A DNA stretch of 34,522 nucleotides from Saprospiraceae bacterium (lineage in GTDB: Bacteria > Bacteroidota > Bacteroidia > Chitinophagales > Saprospiraceae), in the NCBI GenBank assembly GCA_020629965.1, contig JAHDCG010000038.1:9751-44272 (forward strand), read 5' to 3'. The position numbers and the translations under genes were made by a program. Shown here piece by piece: positions 15,021 through 23,148 of this stretch (position 1 is its first letter; each line of letters opens with the position of its first letter). Below the pieces are notes generated by a model. The model worked only from the letters and a program-made list of their open reading frames with translations, ran no database searches and was not told where the DNA came from.

Positions 15021-15590
15021 ATGAGAAAAAAGTTAGTATTCGGTTTGTGGTTTTGCCTGCTCGTTATCCCTTGCTTTTTGCGTGGACAAGAAGAAAGCGG
15101 CGCCTTGAAAAAGACCTTCACCCGACTGTCCGGCGACTATAAAATCGGCGGTACGGGCGATGTTTACTTTTTTACCTATAACGGCGGTTTGGGCTTTTCG
15201 GCGGCGCAGGGCTACCGTATTTCCGAGCGATTTTCTTTGGCGGGCGAAATCAGTTTCGAGCAACTCAAGGACGCAAATCTGCTCCCGCTGACCCTCGCCG
15301 CCGAGCATCATTTCGGCAAAAAGCGGAAGCGATTTTTAAAAATTCATCTCGGTTACGCTTTCGGATTTACCAACGGCGTGTACGAAAACTACGGTGTCGG
15401 CGGCGGCTTGGCAACGGGTGCGGACTACGGTTTTTATCTTTTGAAAACGAAAAATATTCGACTCTTGGCTTCTTTCGGTTATCACTTTCGGCGCAGCGGT
15501 TTGAGGTATCGACCTTTTACCGGCGGCGCGGAAATTCACGACAGATTGGATAATCATTTTGTGAGTTTGCGGACGGGAATCGAGTTTTAG
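15021..15590 (+). CDS. Predicted outer-membrane beta-barrel protein
   Basis: A 189-residue protein. ATG 15021 (MRKKLVFGLWFCLLVIPCFLRGQ) gives a signal peptide and sits just after a promoter, so the longer upstream frame is rejected. The mature chain has alternating hydrophobic strands with aromatic ends (DVYFFTYNGGLGFSAAQGY, RFLKIHLGYAFGFTNGV, IRLLASFGYHFRR) and ends in a strand with C-terminal Phe (HFVSLRTGIEF), as in outer-membrane barrels. About eight strands are possible. No specific family recognised. Confidence 0.6.
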   Translation: MRKKLVFGLWFCLLVIPCFLRGQEESGALKKTFTRLSGDYKIGGTGDVYFFTYNGGLGFSAAQGYRISERFSLAGEISFEQLKDANLLPLTLAAEHHFGKKRKRFLKIHLGYAFGFTNGVYENYGVGGGLATGADYGFYLLKTKNIRLLASFGYHFRRSGLRYRPFTGGAEIHDRLDNHFVSLRTGIEF

Positions 15591-15632
15591 TTGGAGTGGT
15601 TAGAGTTGTTTGAGTCGTTGGAGTTGTTTTCC
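15591..15632 (+). repeat. GAGTTGTTT 9-nt word array after stop
   Basis: GGTTAGA, GTTGTTTGA, GTCGTTGGA, GTTGTTTT follow the stop of the barrel gene. Same GTT-led style, here with period 9. Confidence 0.7.
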
Positions 15633-15705
15633 GACCGGGGGTGCAACAACGCTGTTATGTTATTATTCTTTTGAAGAAATGATTGTTTAAAAAATTGCCT
15701 GACCT

Positions 15706-17946
15706 ATGTGTAAAATTACTCCTGTTTTTGCTTTTGTTTTTTGTTTTTTTTTGCAAAATCTTTATTCCCAAACCATTCCGATTAACGAAGTCTGCGCCGT
15801 GAACGACAGCGTTTTGCAGGATGCGGAGGGCGATTTTCCGGATTGGATAGAGTTATACAATCCGCATGATGCAGCCGTCGATTTGAGCGGTTGGCAATTG
15901 CAGGATGAAAATGCGACTTGGACTTTCCCCGCAGTACAAATTGCGCCCTACGGCTATTTGCTCGTTTTTGCGAGTGATAAAAACGGGATGATTGCAGACG
16001 AATTACACACGAATTTTAAAATCTCCGGCGACGGTGAAAATTTGCGGCTGCTCGATGCACAAAACCAAATCAGCGACCAAATCGACCTGCCGCCTCTCGC
16101 CGAAAATCAAAGCTACGGACGACTCGACGGCGCTTGGGCTTACTTCGCGCAGCCGACCCCGAATGCCGCCAATTTAACGCCGCCGCAAAGCAACGTTTTT
16201 CCCTATCGTGTGACAACCGAGACACCGCCCGGTTTCTTTTCCGCGCCGCAAAATATTCGCCTTCTGACCGATTGCGATGACTGCGAAATACGTTACACCC
16301 TTGACTCCGAAACGCCGACGGCACAAGATTTTATTTACGACGCAAATGCCGGAATTGCAGCAACGACGGGCGTTTCCGACAGCATTGCACACATCGACGC
16401 GACGCCTCATTATGACAATGCGGCGCGGGGCAAACAGGAGACGGCGTTCGTTTTGCGTGCCGCTGCATTTCAAAACGGCAGTCGGGTCAGCCCGATTTTC
16501 AGCGGTACCTGGTTTATCGACGCGGCGGGAAAACGGATGACCTCTGCCCTGCCCGTGGTCTCGCTGATTTCCGATTACGACGCTTATTTCGGGTACGAAC
16601 GCGGGATTTACGCGCCCGGTGCCGCCGAAAATTATTACGGTCGCGGCGAAGAATGGGAGCGCGAAACGCACGTTGAATTTTTCGACGGGGAGGGCAATTT
16701 ACAGCTCGCGCAAAGTTGCGGTATTCGTCTTGCGGGAGCACATTCGCGCATCGAGCCGCAGAAGACTTTTCGGCTTTATGCACGCGAAAAATACGGCGAC
16801 GGTTCGTTTTCTTATCCGCTTTGGGGCGGAGAATACGGCGACTCTTTCGACCGCATTACGCTGCGCTCGACGACGGCCGCTTCGGTCATCAAATCGGGAT
16901 TTACGGATGAATTGGCGCACCGCATTTTGGACGAACGCATCAAGACGGAATACGTGCAAACCAAGCCCGCTGTCCTCTTTCTCAACGGTGTTTATTGGGG
17001 CATTATCAGTCTGCGGGAGCACAACGGGCGGCATTTCCTCGGGCGGCAATACGACATCGACGACGACGAAATTATCAAGCAAGGCAAAGGCGAAGCCCGC
17101 AACAACACCTCCGTCGCTTTCGTTCGCCTGCGTGAATATTTGCAAAATACCGACCCGCAATCCGAGGCTTTTATCGACGACCTGAGCGACATTTTTGCGT
17201 GGGAAGGCTACATAGATTATTTGGCAATAAATCTGCTGATTGCCAACTGGGATTGGCCCGATAATAACACCGAATACTGGTCTGCGCCCGTGCTCGACGA
17301 CCGTTTGCATTTTCTGCTGAATGACTTTGACGCGGGTTTTATTCACTACAATAACGAGCGCATGGACATTTTTTTCGACACGAGCATTCGCAATCTCGAC
17401 CGCCAAAAATGGAAGTGGATAACGGAAATAACGGAACTGCTTTTTCACAATCGGCAATTCCGGCAGCATTTTCAGCAGCGGGTAAATGAATTACAGCAGA
17501 CGACTTTCGCCCCCGAGCGCACCGTCTCGCTGCTGCGCGGTCTGGTCGCTGAGCTGGAGCCGGAAATACAGGCGCACATCGACCGCTACGATTTCGTCAA
17601 AGACAAGGAAACTTGGTACAAGGTCTGGGAAAGAACCGAACTTTTTTTACTGCGCCGCCCCGTTTTTCTCGCCGACCACATCCGCGAAAAGTTAGGCACA
17701 CCCTTTACCGTTTCCCCAAATCCGACGGCGGGAAATACCCAAATCACCTTCGCCTATCCGCCCGATTTTCTGCAAAGCATCGAGGTTTGCGACCTGCAAG
17801 GCAGACTTTTAATTTCGGAAAAACCCGACACGGCAAACGGCTCGGCAGTATTCGACTTAGACCTAAGTAATTTGCAAAAAGGGATGTATGTGCTGCGTGT
17901 GCAGGACGGCGGAGCAATTTTTGTCAAGAAGATTGTTGTGGAATAG
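15706..17946 (+). CDS. Secreted lamin-tail / CotH protein with T9SS signal
   Basis: A 746-residue exported protein. Signal peptide ~1-21 (FCFFLQNLYSQ). Residues ~23-130 form a lamin-tail domain (INEVCAVN ... DWIELYNPHDAAVDLSGWQLQDE). Residues ~170-265 resemble a chitobiase C-terminal-type domain (IRYTLDSETPT). Residues ~280-600 match the CotH family (KTFRLYAREKYGDG, DRITLRSTT..IKSGFTDELAHRIL, AVLFLNGVYWGIISLREH, IKQGKGEAR, LLNDFDAGF), known as spore-coat protein kinases in Bacillus. Residues 667-746 are a type A T9SS domain (SPNPTAGN ... LSNLQKGMYVLRV). It should be released or attached outside the cell. Whether it has kinase activity is inference. Confidence 0.88.
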   Translation: MCKITPVFAFVFCFFLQNLYSQTIPINEVCAVNDSVLQDAEGDFPDWIELYNPHDAAVDLSGWQLQDENATWTFPAVQIAPYGYLLVFASDKNGMIADELHTNFKISGDGENLRLLDAQNQISDQIDLPPLAENQSYGRLDGAWAYFAQPTPNAANLTPPQSNVFPYRVTTETPPGFFSAPQNIRLLTDCDDCEIRYTLDSETPTAQDFIYDANAGIAATTGVSDSIAHIDATPHYDNAARGKQETAFVLRAAAFQNGSRVSPIFSGTWFIDAAGKRMTSALPVVSLISDYDAYFGYERGIYAPGAAENYYGRGEEWERETHVEFFDGEGNLQLAQSCGIRLAGAHSRIEPQKTFRLYAREKYGDGSFSYPLWGGEYGDSFDRITLRSTTAASVIKSGFTDELAHRILDERIKTEYVQTKPAVLFLNGVYWGIISLREHNGRHFLGRQYDIDDDEIIKQGKGEARNNTSVAFVRLREYLQNTDPQSEAFIDDLSDIFAWEGYIDYLAINLLIANWDWPDNNTEYWSAPVLDDRLHFLLNDFDAGFIHYNNERMDIFFDTSIRNLDRQKWKWITEITELLFHNRQFRQHFQQRVNELQQTTFAPERTVSLLRGLVAELEPEIQAHIDRYDFVKDKETWYKVWERTELFLLRRPVFLADHIREKLGTPFTVSPNPTAGNTQITFAYPPDFLQSIEVCDLQGRLLISEKPDTANGSAVFDLDLSNLQKGMYVLRVQDGGAIFVKKIVVE

Positions 17947-18055
17947 GGTTTGAAAATGTTAGAATGGTTAGGCTTGTTTGAGTCGTTGGAATTGTTTGAG
18001 TCGTCAGAGTCGTACAGGCGAGAGCAGCCCGTCCACCGTTCTACCATCCACCGTT
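17947..18055 (+). repeat. GTTGTTTGAG words after stop, CCACCGT words before ddl
   Basis: After the 17946 stop come GTTAGAATGGTTAGG and 9-nt words (CTTGTTTGA GTCGTTGGA ATTGTTTGA GTCGTCAGA). Before ddl come CGTCCACCGTTC and CATCCACCGTTA. Both sides follow the G-after-stop, C-before-start polarity within one gap. Confidence 0.75.
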
Positions 18056-18109
18056 ATAAAAAAAAATCGTTCTTTTGCAGTTCAGATTATCACCGATAAA
18101 ACGCGATAA

Positions 18110-19303
18110 ATGACCAACAAAACAACCGTGGCCGTTTTTTTTGGCGGGAAAAGTGTGGAGCACGAAATTTCCGTCCTTTCCGCGCTCCAAGCCGTTGCTG
18201 CCTTCGATACCGCGAAGTATAAAATTCTGCCGATTTATCTCACCAAAGACGGCAAATGGTACACGGGCGATGCCCTGCTTGATACCGATAATTTTCGGGA
18301 CATGAAAGCACTTTTGGCGCGCTGCGAGGAGGTGTATATGACACCGGCGGCGAAAGACCAAACAGTGTACCGCGTGAAGACTTCGCTGTTTGGTAAGCGG
18401 GAAGTTGCTTCTTTTGATTTAGCGTTTCCGATATTGCACGGTGCGCCGGGGGAAGACGGGTCTTTGCAGGGATTTTTTGAATTGAAGGAAATTCCTTACG
18501 TCGGGTCGGATGTCTTGGCTTCGTCGGTCAGTATGGATAAAATTATCTCGAAAATGGTGATGAAGGAAGCGGGTATTTCGGTGACTGCCTACACTTGGTT
18601 TTACGAGTCGGAGTGGTACGAACGTGAGCCGGAAATCATGGCGGAAGCGGAAGAAAAATTGGGTTATCCGATTATTGTGAAGCCGGCCAATTTGGGTTCG
18701 AGTGTCGGTATTTCGAAAGCGGACAATGCGGAAGAACTGCGAGAAGCGGTCGAATTAGCGGTCAGTTTCGCGCCGCGTATTTTACTGGAAAATGTAGTAC
18801 AAAATTTAACGGAAATCAATTGCAGCGTACTCGGTAATAACGGCGACATTCGCCTCTCGGTTTGCGAAGAACCGCTGCGCTCGGGCGAAATTTTGAGTTA
18901 CGACGACAAGTACCTTTCCGGCGGCGGCAAAGGCTCAAAAGGCGGCGGAGGCAACAGCGGTAAAGGGATGAGCGGTCTGAAAAGAAAAATACCGGCGGAC
19001 TTGCCCGCCACGGTACAGCAAAACATCGAAAACGCCGCGCGACGTACCTTCCGCGTCCTCGACAACAGCGGTGTAGTGCGCATCGACTTTTTGTGGAATA
19101 CGAAAAGCAACGAAATTTTCGTCAACGAAATTAACAGTATTCCGGGTTCGCTTTCCTTTTACCTTTGGGAAGCAACGAACAAAAATTTTACGCAATTACT
19201 GGATGATATGATTGGTTTTGCCCTCAAAAGACAACGCGACCGCAGCGGTTTGGTGAAAACTTACGACAGAAATATTTTTAGTATGGGCGGCGGGAAGAAG
19301 TAA
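18110..19303 (+). CDS. ddl: D-alanine--D-alanine ligase
   Basis: A 397-residue ATP-grasp enzyme that joins two D-Ala for peptidoglycan precursors. N-terminal GGKSVEHEISV (12-22), then VGSDVLASSVSMDK, the ATP-grasp part YPIIVKPANLGSSVGISK, and GVVRIDFLW...FVNEINSIPGS for metal and substrate binding. Residues ~265-290 are a Gly/Lys/Ser-rich loop (KYLSGGGKGSKGGGGNSGKG), at the site of the flexible active-site loop. Similar Gly-rich loops occur in a known subgroup of Ddl, so this is probably functional. Preceded by a CCACCGT array, followed by GATGTAC repeats. Confidence 0.93.
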   Translation: MTNKTTVAVFFGGKSVEHEISVLSALQAVAAFDTAKYKILPIYLTKDGKWYTGDALLDTDNFRDMKALLARCEEVYMTPAAKDQTVYRVKTSLFGKREVASFDLAFPILHGAPGEDGSLQGFFELKEIPYVGSDVLASSVSMDKIISKMVMKEAGISVTAYTWFYESEWYEREPEIMAEAEEKLGYPIIVKPANLGSSVGISKADNAEELREAVELAVSFAPRILLENVVQNLTEINCSVLGNNGDIRLSVCEEPLRSGEILSYDDKYLSGGGKGSKGGGGNSGKGMSGLKRKIPADLPATVQQNIENAARRTFRVLDNSGVVRIDFLWNTKSNEIFVNEINSIPGSLSFYLWEATNKNFTQLLDDMIGFALKRQRDRSGLVKTYDRNIFSMGGGKK

Positions 19304-19306
19304 TGC

Positions 19307-19351
19307 GATGTACGATGTACGAATTACGATGTACGATGTACGATGTACGAT
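19307..19351 (+). repeat. GATGTAC 7-nt tandem repeat after ddl
   Basis: Six 7-nt units, GATGTAC five times and one GAATTAC variant, starting 3 nt after the ddl stop. The unit is nearly self-complementary (CGTACATCG), so it could fold. Confidence 0.85.
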
Positions 19352-19562
19352 TGCTTGAGAGGAGTGGGATTATTTGCTTTTGTGTTCTTTTTATTAAAGT
19401 CTGTTGTCATGTGTTTTTTTGTGAGAAAGCACATTGTTTAAATGTTTCTTTAAATACGGAAGTGTAAACTTGTAGAGTGCCGTGTCTTGTTTTGAAAAAA
19501 CGAAACGTTTAGGATTTACGCTTTTTTACCTCACGAAATTACCGATATTTTTCGACCCTTCC

Positions 19563-19615
19563 TCCCGGTGATGCCAACGGCATGGGGCACTTCAGCCCGG
19601 TATGTAAATGCCGGG
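19563..19615 (-). repeat. REP-like element, copy 1 (CCCGGCA..GGGCTGAAGTG)
   Basis: Read on the minus strand: CCCGGCATTTACATACCGGG, then CTGAAGTGCCCCATGCCGTT, then GGCATCACCGGGA. It contains the hairpins CCCGGCAT..ATACCGGG and ATGCCGTTGGCAT. It shares TACCGGGCTGAAGTG and the flanking CCCGGCA and CCGTTGG with the element at 26305. Confidence 0.7.
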
Positions 19616-19636
19616 TAATATATAAATGCCCGGGAA

Positions 19637-20218
19637 TTACGCAAAATCCCGTCCTCCCCCGTATTTCCTCACCAAAAACACAAATCCCCGCGCCGTCAAA
19701 AACGCAATAACAGTCCCCAAAATCGCTCCGCAAATCACATCGAGCGGATAATGCACGCCCACATACACCTGCGCATAAGCTACTAAAAAAGCCCAGGGGA
19801 AAAGCAACCAACGGTATTTTCCGAAAACGCCTGCGGTAAGAAAAATCAGGAAAAATGCCACGGAAAAATGATTGGCGGCATGATTGGAAGTAAAGCTGTA
19901 ACCGCCGCCGCAGTGTACCAAAACGCGGGCGGGTTGCGGCAAGTTTTCGGCGCGACAGGGACGCTCGCGCTCGACCGTTTTTTTGATGAGGCGACTGCTG
20001 ATATTATCGGTGATACCGATGGTAATGCCGAGCGCGACGAGCAGGTATAAACCGTTGATTTTCAGCTTATAAACGAGCGTGGCTGCGAGCAGGAGGTAAA
20101 GCGGAATCCACGTTAATTTATTGCGCCACAGCGGTAAGATAAAATCGAAAAAATCATTTTGCCCGACCGTGTTGATGAGGTAAAAAAGATGCCGGTCGAG
20201 TTCAAGAAGTTCCTGCAT
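19637..20218 (-). CDS. PAP2-family membrane phosphatase
   Basis: A 193-residue inner-membrane phosphatase of the PAP2 superfamily with about five membrane helices. Conserved motifs are all present: KKTVERERP (~residues 79-87), GYSFTSNHAANHF (~106-118; SxxxH variant with the His nucleophile-assisting role) and YAQVYVGVHYPLDVICG (~147-163). Substrates in the family are lipid phosphates, such as undecaprenyl pyrophosphate or phosphatidic acid; which one applies cannot be told. The start lies 10 nt from a palindromic element. No promoter is obvious. Confidence 0.87.
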   Translation of the reverse strand: MQELLELDRHLFYLINTVGQNDFFDFILPLWRNKLTWIPLYLLLAATLVYKLKINGLYLLVALGITIGITDNISSRLIKKTVERERPCRAENLPQPARVLVHCGGGYSFTSNHAANHFSVAFFLIFLTAGVFGKYRWLLFPWAFLVAYAQVYVGVHYPLDVICGAILGTVIAFLTARGFVFLVRKYGGGRDFA

Positions 20219-20227
20219 AATTGTCGC

Positions 20228-20417
20228 AGGTGTCTGACACTTTTGTTAAGAAAGAATCACGCCGGTGAGTATTATTGTAAGCGGTTGAAAAAAGTAATGT
20301 CTGACACCTGTACCGAAGTCGATAAACCACGAAAACAGGTGTCAGACACTATTCTTTCTTAAGCCAACAAAAAAACTCAATGACCTGTTTTTGAGCAAAC
20401 GAAAGTGTCAGACACCT
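20228..20417. repeat. Element with four GTGTCTGACAC palindromes and inverted ends
   Basis: Ends are inverted: AGGTGTCTGACACTTTT (20228-20244) and AAAGTGTCAGACACCT (20402-20417). Two inner copies are ATGTCTGACACCTG (20297-20310) and CAGGTGTCAGACACT (20336-20350). A further 12-bp inverted pair, TTAAGAAAGAAT (20246-20257) and ATTCTTTCTTAA (20351-20362), lies between. The total is about 190 bp, without an open frame. It resembles a REP-type or MITE-like element and fills almost the whole gap between two leftward genes. Confidence 0.8.
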
Positions 20418-20433
20418 TTACACTCCGTCCGCC

Positions 20434-21525
20434 TTATATCGAGTCAAAATACTTAAAACTCTGCCCGCCTTCGATATTCAGCAGCGTCTCGTAAATCAGC
20501 TTGATAACATTTTCTACATCGTCTTTGTGCGCCATCTCGACCGTCGTGTGCATGTAGCGCAGCGGTAGAGAAATCAGGCAGGACGGCACGCCCTTTCCGC
20601 TGTACGCAAAGGCATCCGTGTCGGTGCCCGTGCTGCGGGACGAGGCCTCGCGCTGCAACGGTATTTTATTGGCTTCCGCCGTGTCGATGACGAGGTTAAG
20701 CAGATTATTATGTACCGCCGGCGCGGTCGTGACACTCGGACCCTTGCCCGCTTTGACATCGCCGTACACCTTCTTTTTCATCAGCGGCGTGTTGGTGTCG
20801 TGTGTGACATCCGTGACAATAGCCACGTCGGGTTGAATGCTGTTGGCGACCATCTGTGCGCCGCGCAAACCGATTTCTTCCTGTACCGAATTGACGATGT
20901 ACAAAGTGTACGGCAGTTCGATTTTGTTTTCTTTTAAAAGGCGCGCTACCTCCGCGATGCAGAAGCCGCCCATGCGATTATCGAGGGCGCGACCGCAGTA
21001 AAAACGGTTGTTGAGGGTGATAAATTCGTCTTCGTAAGTCAACACACAGCCTACCGTGATACCCATTTTTTCGACTTCTTCCTTGTCTTTCGCGCCGACG
21101 TCGATGAAAATATTTTCGATTTTCGGGGTCAATTTCGCATCCTCTCCGCGACGCACGTGAATCGCCGGCCAGCCGAATACACCTTTCACAATTCCGTTTT
21201 TGCGGGTGTGGATGTTGACGCGTTTGGAAGGCGCGATGAGGTGGTCGCTGCCGCCGTTGCGCACGACATTTAAAAAGCCGTCGTCGGTGATGTAGCTGAC
21301 AAACCAAGAAATTTCGTCGGCGTGTCCTTCGATAACCACTTTGTAGTCTTTACCGGGATTGATGATGCCGTAAGCGGTACCGTAGTTGTCCAATTCCCAG
21401 GAGTCGATGTACGGCTCTAAGTATTTTAACCACAGTTTTTGACCGCTCGCCTCAAAGCCCGTCGGGGAAGCGTTGTTTAAGTATTCTTCGAGAAATTTCT
21501 CGGATTTCGGCGTAATTGTTGACAT
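20434..21525 (-). CDS. M42-family metallo-aminopeptidase
   Basis: A 363-residue cytoplasmic enzyme of the M42 family (FrvX/PepA/TET-like), which removes N-terminal residues from peptides as a large oligomer. Metal and catalytic residues are visible: H68 (VIEGHADEIS), D182 (CGRALDNRMGG), E216-E217 (SVQEEIGLRG), D239 (VTDVTHD) and H326 (LRYMHTTVE). A dimerisation-type insert (~80-170) is of normal size. A CCACCGT array (minus strand) precedes the start closely. Confidence 0.9.
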   Translation of the reverse strand: MSTITPKSEKFLEEYLNNASPTGFEASGQKLWLKYLEPYIDSWELDNYGTAYGIINPGKDYKVVIEGHADEISWFVSYITDDGFLNVVRNGGSDHLIAPSKRVNIHTRKNGIVKGVFGWPAIHVRRGEDAKLTPKIENIFIDVGAKDKEEVEKMGITVGCVLTYEDEFITLNNRFYCGRALDNRMGGFCIAEVARLLKENKIELPYTLYIVNSVQEEIGLRGAQMVANSIQPDVAIVTDVTHDTNTPLMKKKVYGDVKAGKGPSVTTAPAVHNNLLNLVIDTAEANKIPLQREASSRSTGTDTDAFAYSGKGVPSCLISLPLRYMHTTVEMAHKDDVENVIKLIYETLLNIEGGQSFKYFDSI

Positions 21526-21539
21526 TTAAAAAGTATTGT

Positions 21540-21575
21540 TACGGTGGACGGTTTTAAGGTGGACGGTGGACGGCT
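21540..21575 (-). repeat. CCACCGT words before the M42 peptidase start
   Basis: On the minus strand CGTCCACCGTCCACC, TTAAAACCGTCCACCGT end 15 nt before the ATG. Near-exact complement of the arrays at 6862 and 23938. Confidence 0.8.
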
Positions 21576-21669
21576 TTACCGCTGTGTCACCTGTTCTTTC
21601 ATCTTTTTTACCGAATCGCTAACCGTTTTTTATTGGGTTGTACCGCAGCGGGTACATAATTTTTCCGTT

Positions 21670-21746
21670 TAAAAGTTTAGGCGTTTAGTTGTTTAGGACG
21701 CTCCGTGCAGCTAAACAGTTAAACGCTCAAACTATTCAACAGCGTG
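21670..21746. repeat. GTTTAG / CTAAAC hairpin words
   Basis: GTTTAGGC GTTTAGTT GTTTAGG is followed, after a short CG-rich loop, by CTAAACAG TTAAACGC TCAAAC. The halves pair. Read on the minus strand, the first half follows the pyrE stop with the expected G-rich polarity. Confidence 0.75.
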
Positions 21747-21761
21747 AATTTTTGTTGCCGA

Positions 21762-22379
21762 TTACTTCCCGACGTTCGTCCGAAAGTCGTTCAGTACCTG
21801 CAAATCACTTTCGCTGACGTAACCGCTTTTGACGGCTTCCTGCAGCAGTGTTTCATAGTCGGAAAGCGTATCGTATTCACAGCCTGCCGCCTCGAATGTT
21901 TTCTTTGCCTTTGCAAAACCGTAGGTAAAAATCGCCAAAACACCGACGACTTCACAGCCGGCTTCCCGTACCGCCTCTACCGCTTTGACGCTGCTGCCGC
22001 CGGTCGAAATGAGGTCTTCAACCACCAACACTTTTTCACCGCCTTTCACCTCGCCTTCTATCAGATTTTGGCGACCGTGCCCTTTGGCTTTGCTGCGCAC
22101 ATAAATAAACGGCATGTTCGTTGCATCTGCAAGGAGGGCGCCGTGGGCAATTCCGGCCGTTGCGACACCCGCAACGAGGTCGTAATTCCCGAATTGAGCC
22201 GCCTTTTTTACGAGACCGTCGCGGACAAAGTTTCGTACCTCGGGGTAAGTCAGCACGATGCGATTGTCGCAGTAAATCGGCGATTTGATGCCCGATGCCC
22301 AGGTAAACGGATTTTGCGGACTTAATTTAATTGCCTTTATTTGCAAAAGTCGCTTTGCGATTTCAGTGCTCAGTGCCAT
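21762..22379 (-). CDS. pyrE: Orotate phosphoribosyltransferase
   Basis: A 205-residue cytoplasmic enzyme that joins orotate and PRPP to form OMP in pyrimidine synthesis. Residues 117-130 (VLVVEDLISTGGSS) are the PRPP-binding motif. The flexible loop region VRSKAKGHGRQN (~94-105) and N-terminal FTWASGIKSPIYCDNR are typical of PyrE. The length is normal. Divergent from the Nudix gene at 22531, with promoter boxes for both in the 151-bp gap. Confidence 0.95.
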   Translation of the reverse strand: MALSTEIAKRLLQIKAIKLSPQNPFTWASGIKSPIYCDNRIVLTYPEVRNFVRDGLVKKAAQFGNYDLVAGVATAGIAHGALLADATNMPFIYVRSKAKGHGRQNLIEGEVKGGEKVLVVEDLISTGGSSVKAVEAVREAGCEVVGVLAIFTYGFAKAKKTFEAAGCEYDTLSDYETLLQEAVKSGYVSESDLQVLNDFRTNVGK

Positions 22380-22382
22380 TCT

Positions 22383-22390
22383 TATATTTG
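22383..22390 (+). promoter_or_regulatory. -7 box TATATTTG toward the Nudix gene
   Basis: TATATTTG fits TAnnTTTG and lies 140 nt before the ATG at 22531, immediately next to the pyrE start codon. No TTG at ideal distance. Confidence 0.35.
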
Positions 22391-22527
22391 TAAAAGTCTG
22401 ATAATCAATTCGTAAAGAAAAATTATCTTAATTTTATTTTAACCCGATTTATTTTATACTTCACCGTTATTCCGAATGAAGTGCAAGTAAGTGTCAAAAT
22501 GATGGTTACTTCTTTAAATTTTTTGCG

Positions 22528-22535
22528 CAAATGTA
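22528..22535 (-). promoter_or_regulatory. -7 box TACATTTG toward pyrE, overlapping the Nudix ATG
   Basis: On the minus strand TACATTTGCG fits TAnnTTTG with the common trailing GC. It covers the start codon of the divergent Nudix gene, giving pyrE a leader of about 140 nt. Confidence 0.4.
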
Positions 22536-23148
22536 CAAAATCTATATCAATGATACGCCTTTGATTCTAATTACCGCAGCGGAAGGCAGCCAAAAATTAC
22601 CGGGCACGGAACTCAATCCCGTACACCGCTACAACGGTAAAGTGAAATTTTTGAGTAATTATATCGACATGCTCGAAAAAACCGACCGCTTCGAGAGCAT
22701 CACCCTTTTTGCCACCGATTTTGAAGGATTATTAAAAGATTTTACGGGTTTATTCAAAATAATCGACGCGGCGGGCGGTGTGGTTTTCAACGAAAATAAC
22801 GAAGCCCTGATGATTTTTCGACGCGGCTACTGGGATTTACCGAAAGGTAAAATCGACCCGGGCGAAACCAAAGAAGTCGCCGCCGTGCGTGAAGTACAAG
22901 AGGAAACGGGCATCAAAAACGTCACCCTCGGCGATTTTCTTACCAAGACTTTTCACACCTACCGCACGGGCAAAGGCAAACGCATTTTGAAGCGCACCTA
23001 CTGGTACAAAATGACGACGACCGACACGGAACTGACCCCCGAAACGGAGGAAGATATCGAGTTGGCGATTTGGCGCAATGTGCCGGACTCGCTGCTGGGG
23101 CTGCCGAAGATGTACGGGAATATTCGGATGGTTTTGGAGATGGTTTGA
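22531..23148 (+). CDS. Nudix hydrolase with N-terminal extension
   Basis: A 205-residue protein. The Nudix domain occupies ~80-205; its box runs from G106 with E112, R120-E121, E124-E125 and G127, all canonical, after DLPKGK. Residues 1-78 are an extra domain (MYKIYINDTPLILIT...DFEGLLKDFTGLFKII) common in Bacteroidota Nudix proteins of this size. The FRRGYWDLPKGKIDPGET pattern is like diadenosine polyphosphate or NTP-type hydrolases; substrate not determined. The V-TGA end lies in GATGGTTTGAGCGG, resembling the word arrays. Confidence 0.88.
   Translation: MYKIYINDTPLILITAAEGSQKLPGTELNPVHRYNGKVKFLSNYIDMLEKTDRFESITLFATDFEGLLKDFTGLFKIIDAAGGVVFNENNEALMIFRRGYWDLPKGKIDPGETKEVAAVREVQEETGIKNVTLGDFLTKTFHTYRTGKGKRILKRTYWYKMTTTDTELTPETEEDIELAIWRNVPDSLLGLPKMYGNIRMVLEMV

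Larger units (their letters stand above)
19304..19636. other. Intergenic gap holding two repeat elements
   Basis: 333 bp between convergent ddl and the PAP2 gene. It contains the GATGTAC array at the left and the CCCGGCA/GGGCTGAAGTG palindromic element at the right. No gene is visible in the middle, which is T-rich. Confidence 0.6.

Noticed and set aside
18890-18990. Gly-rich insertion in Ddl as a novel domain
   Set aside because: Gly/Lys/Ser-rich loops at this place occur in a known subgroup of D-Ala ligases, so it is family variation.
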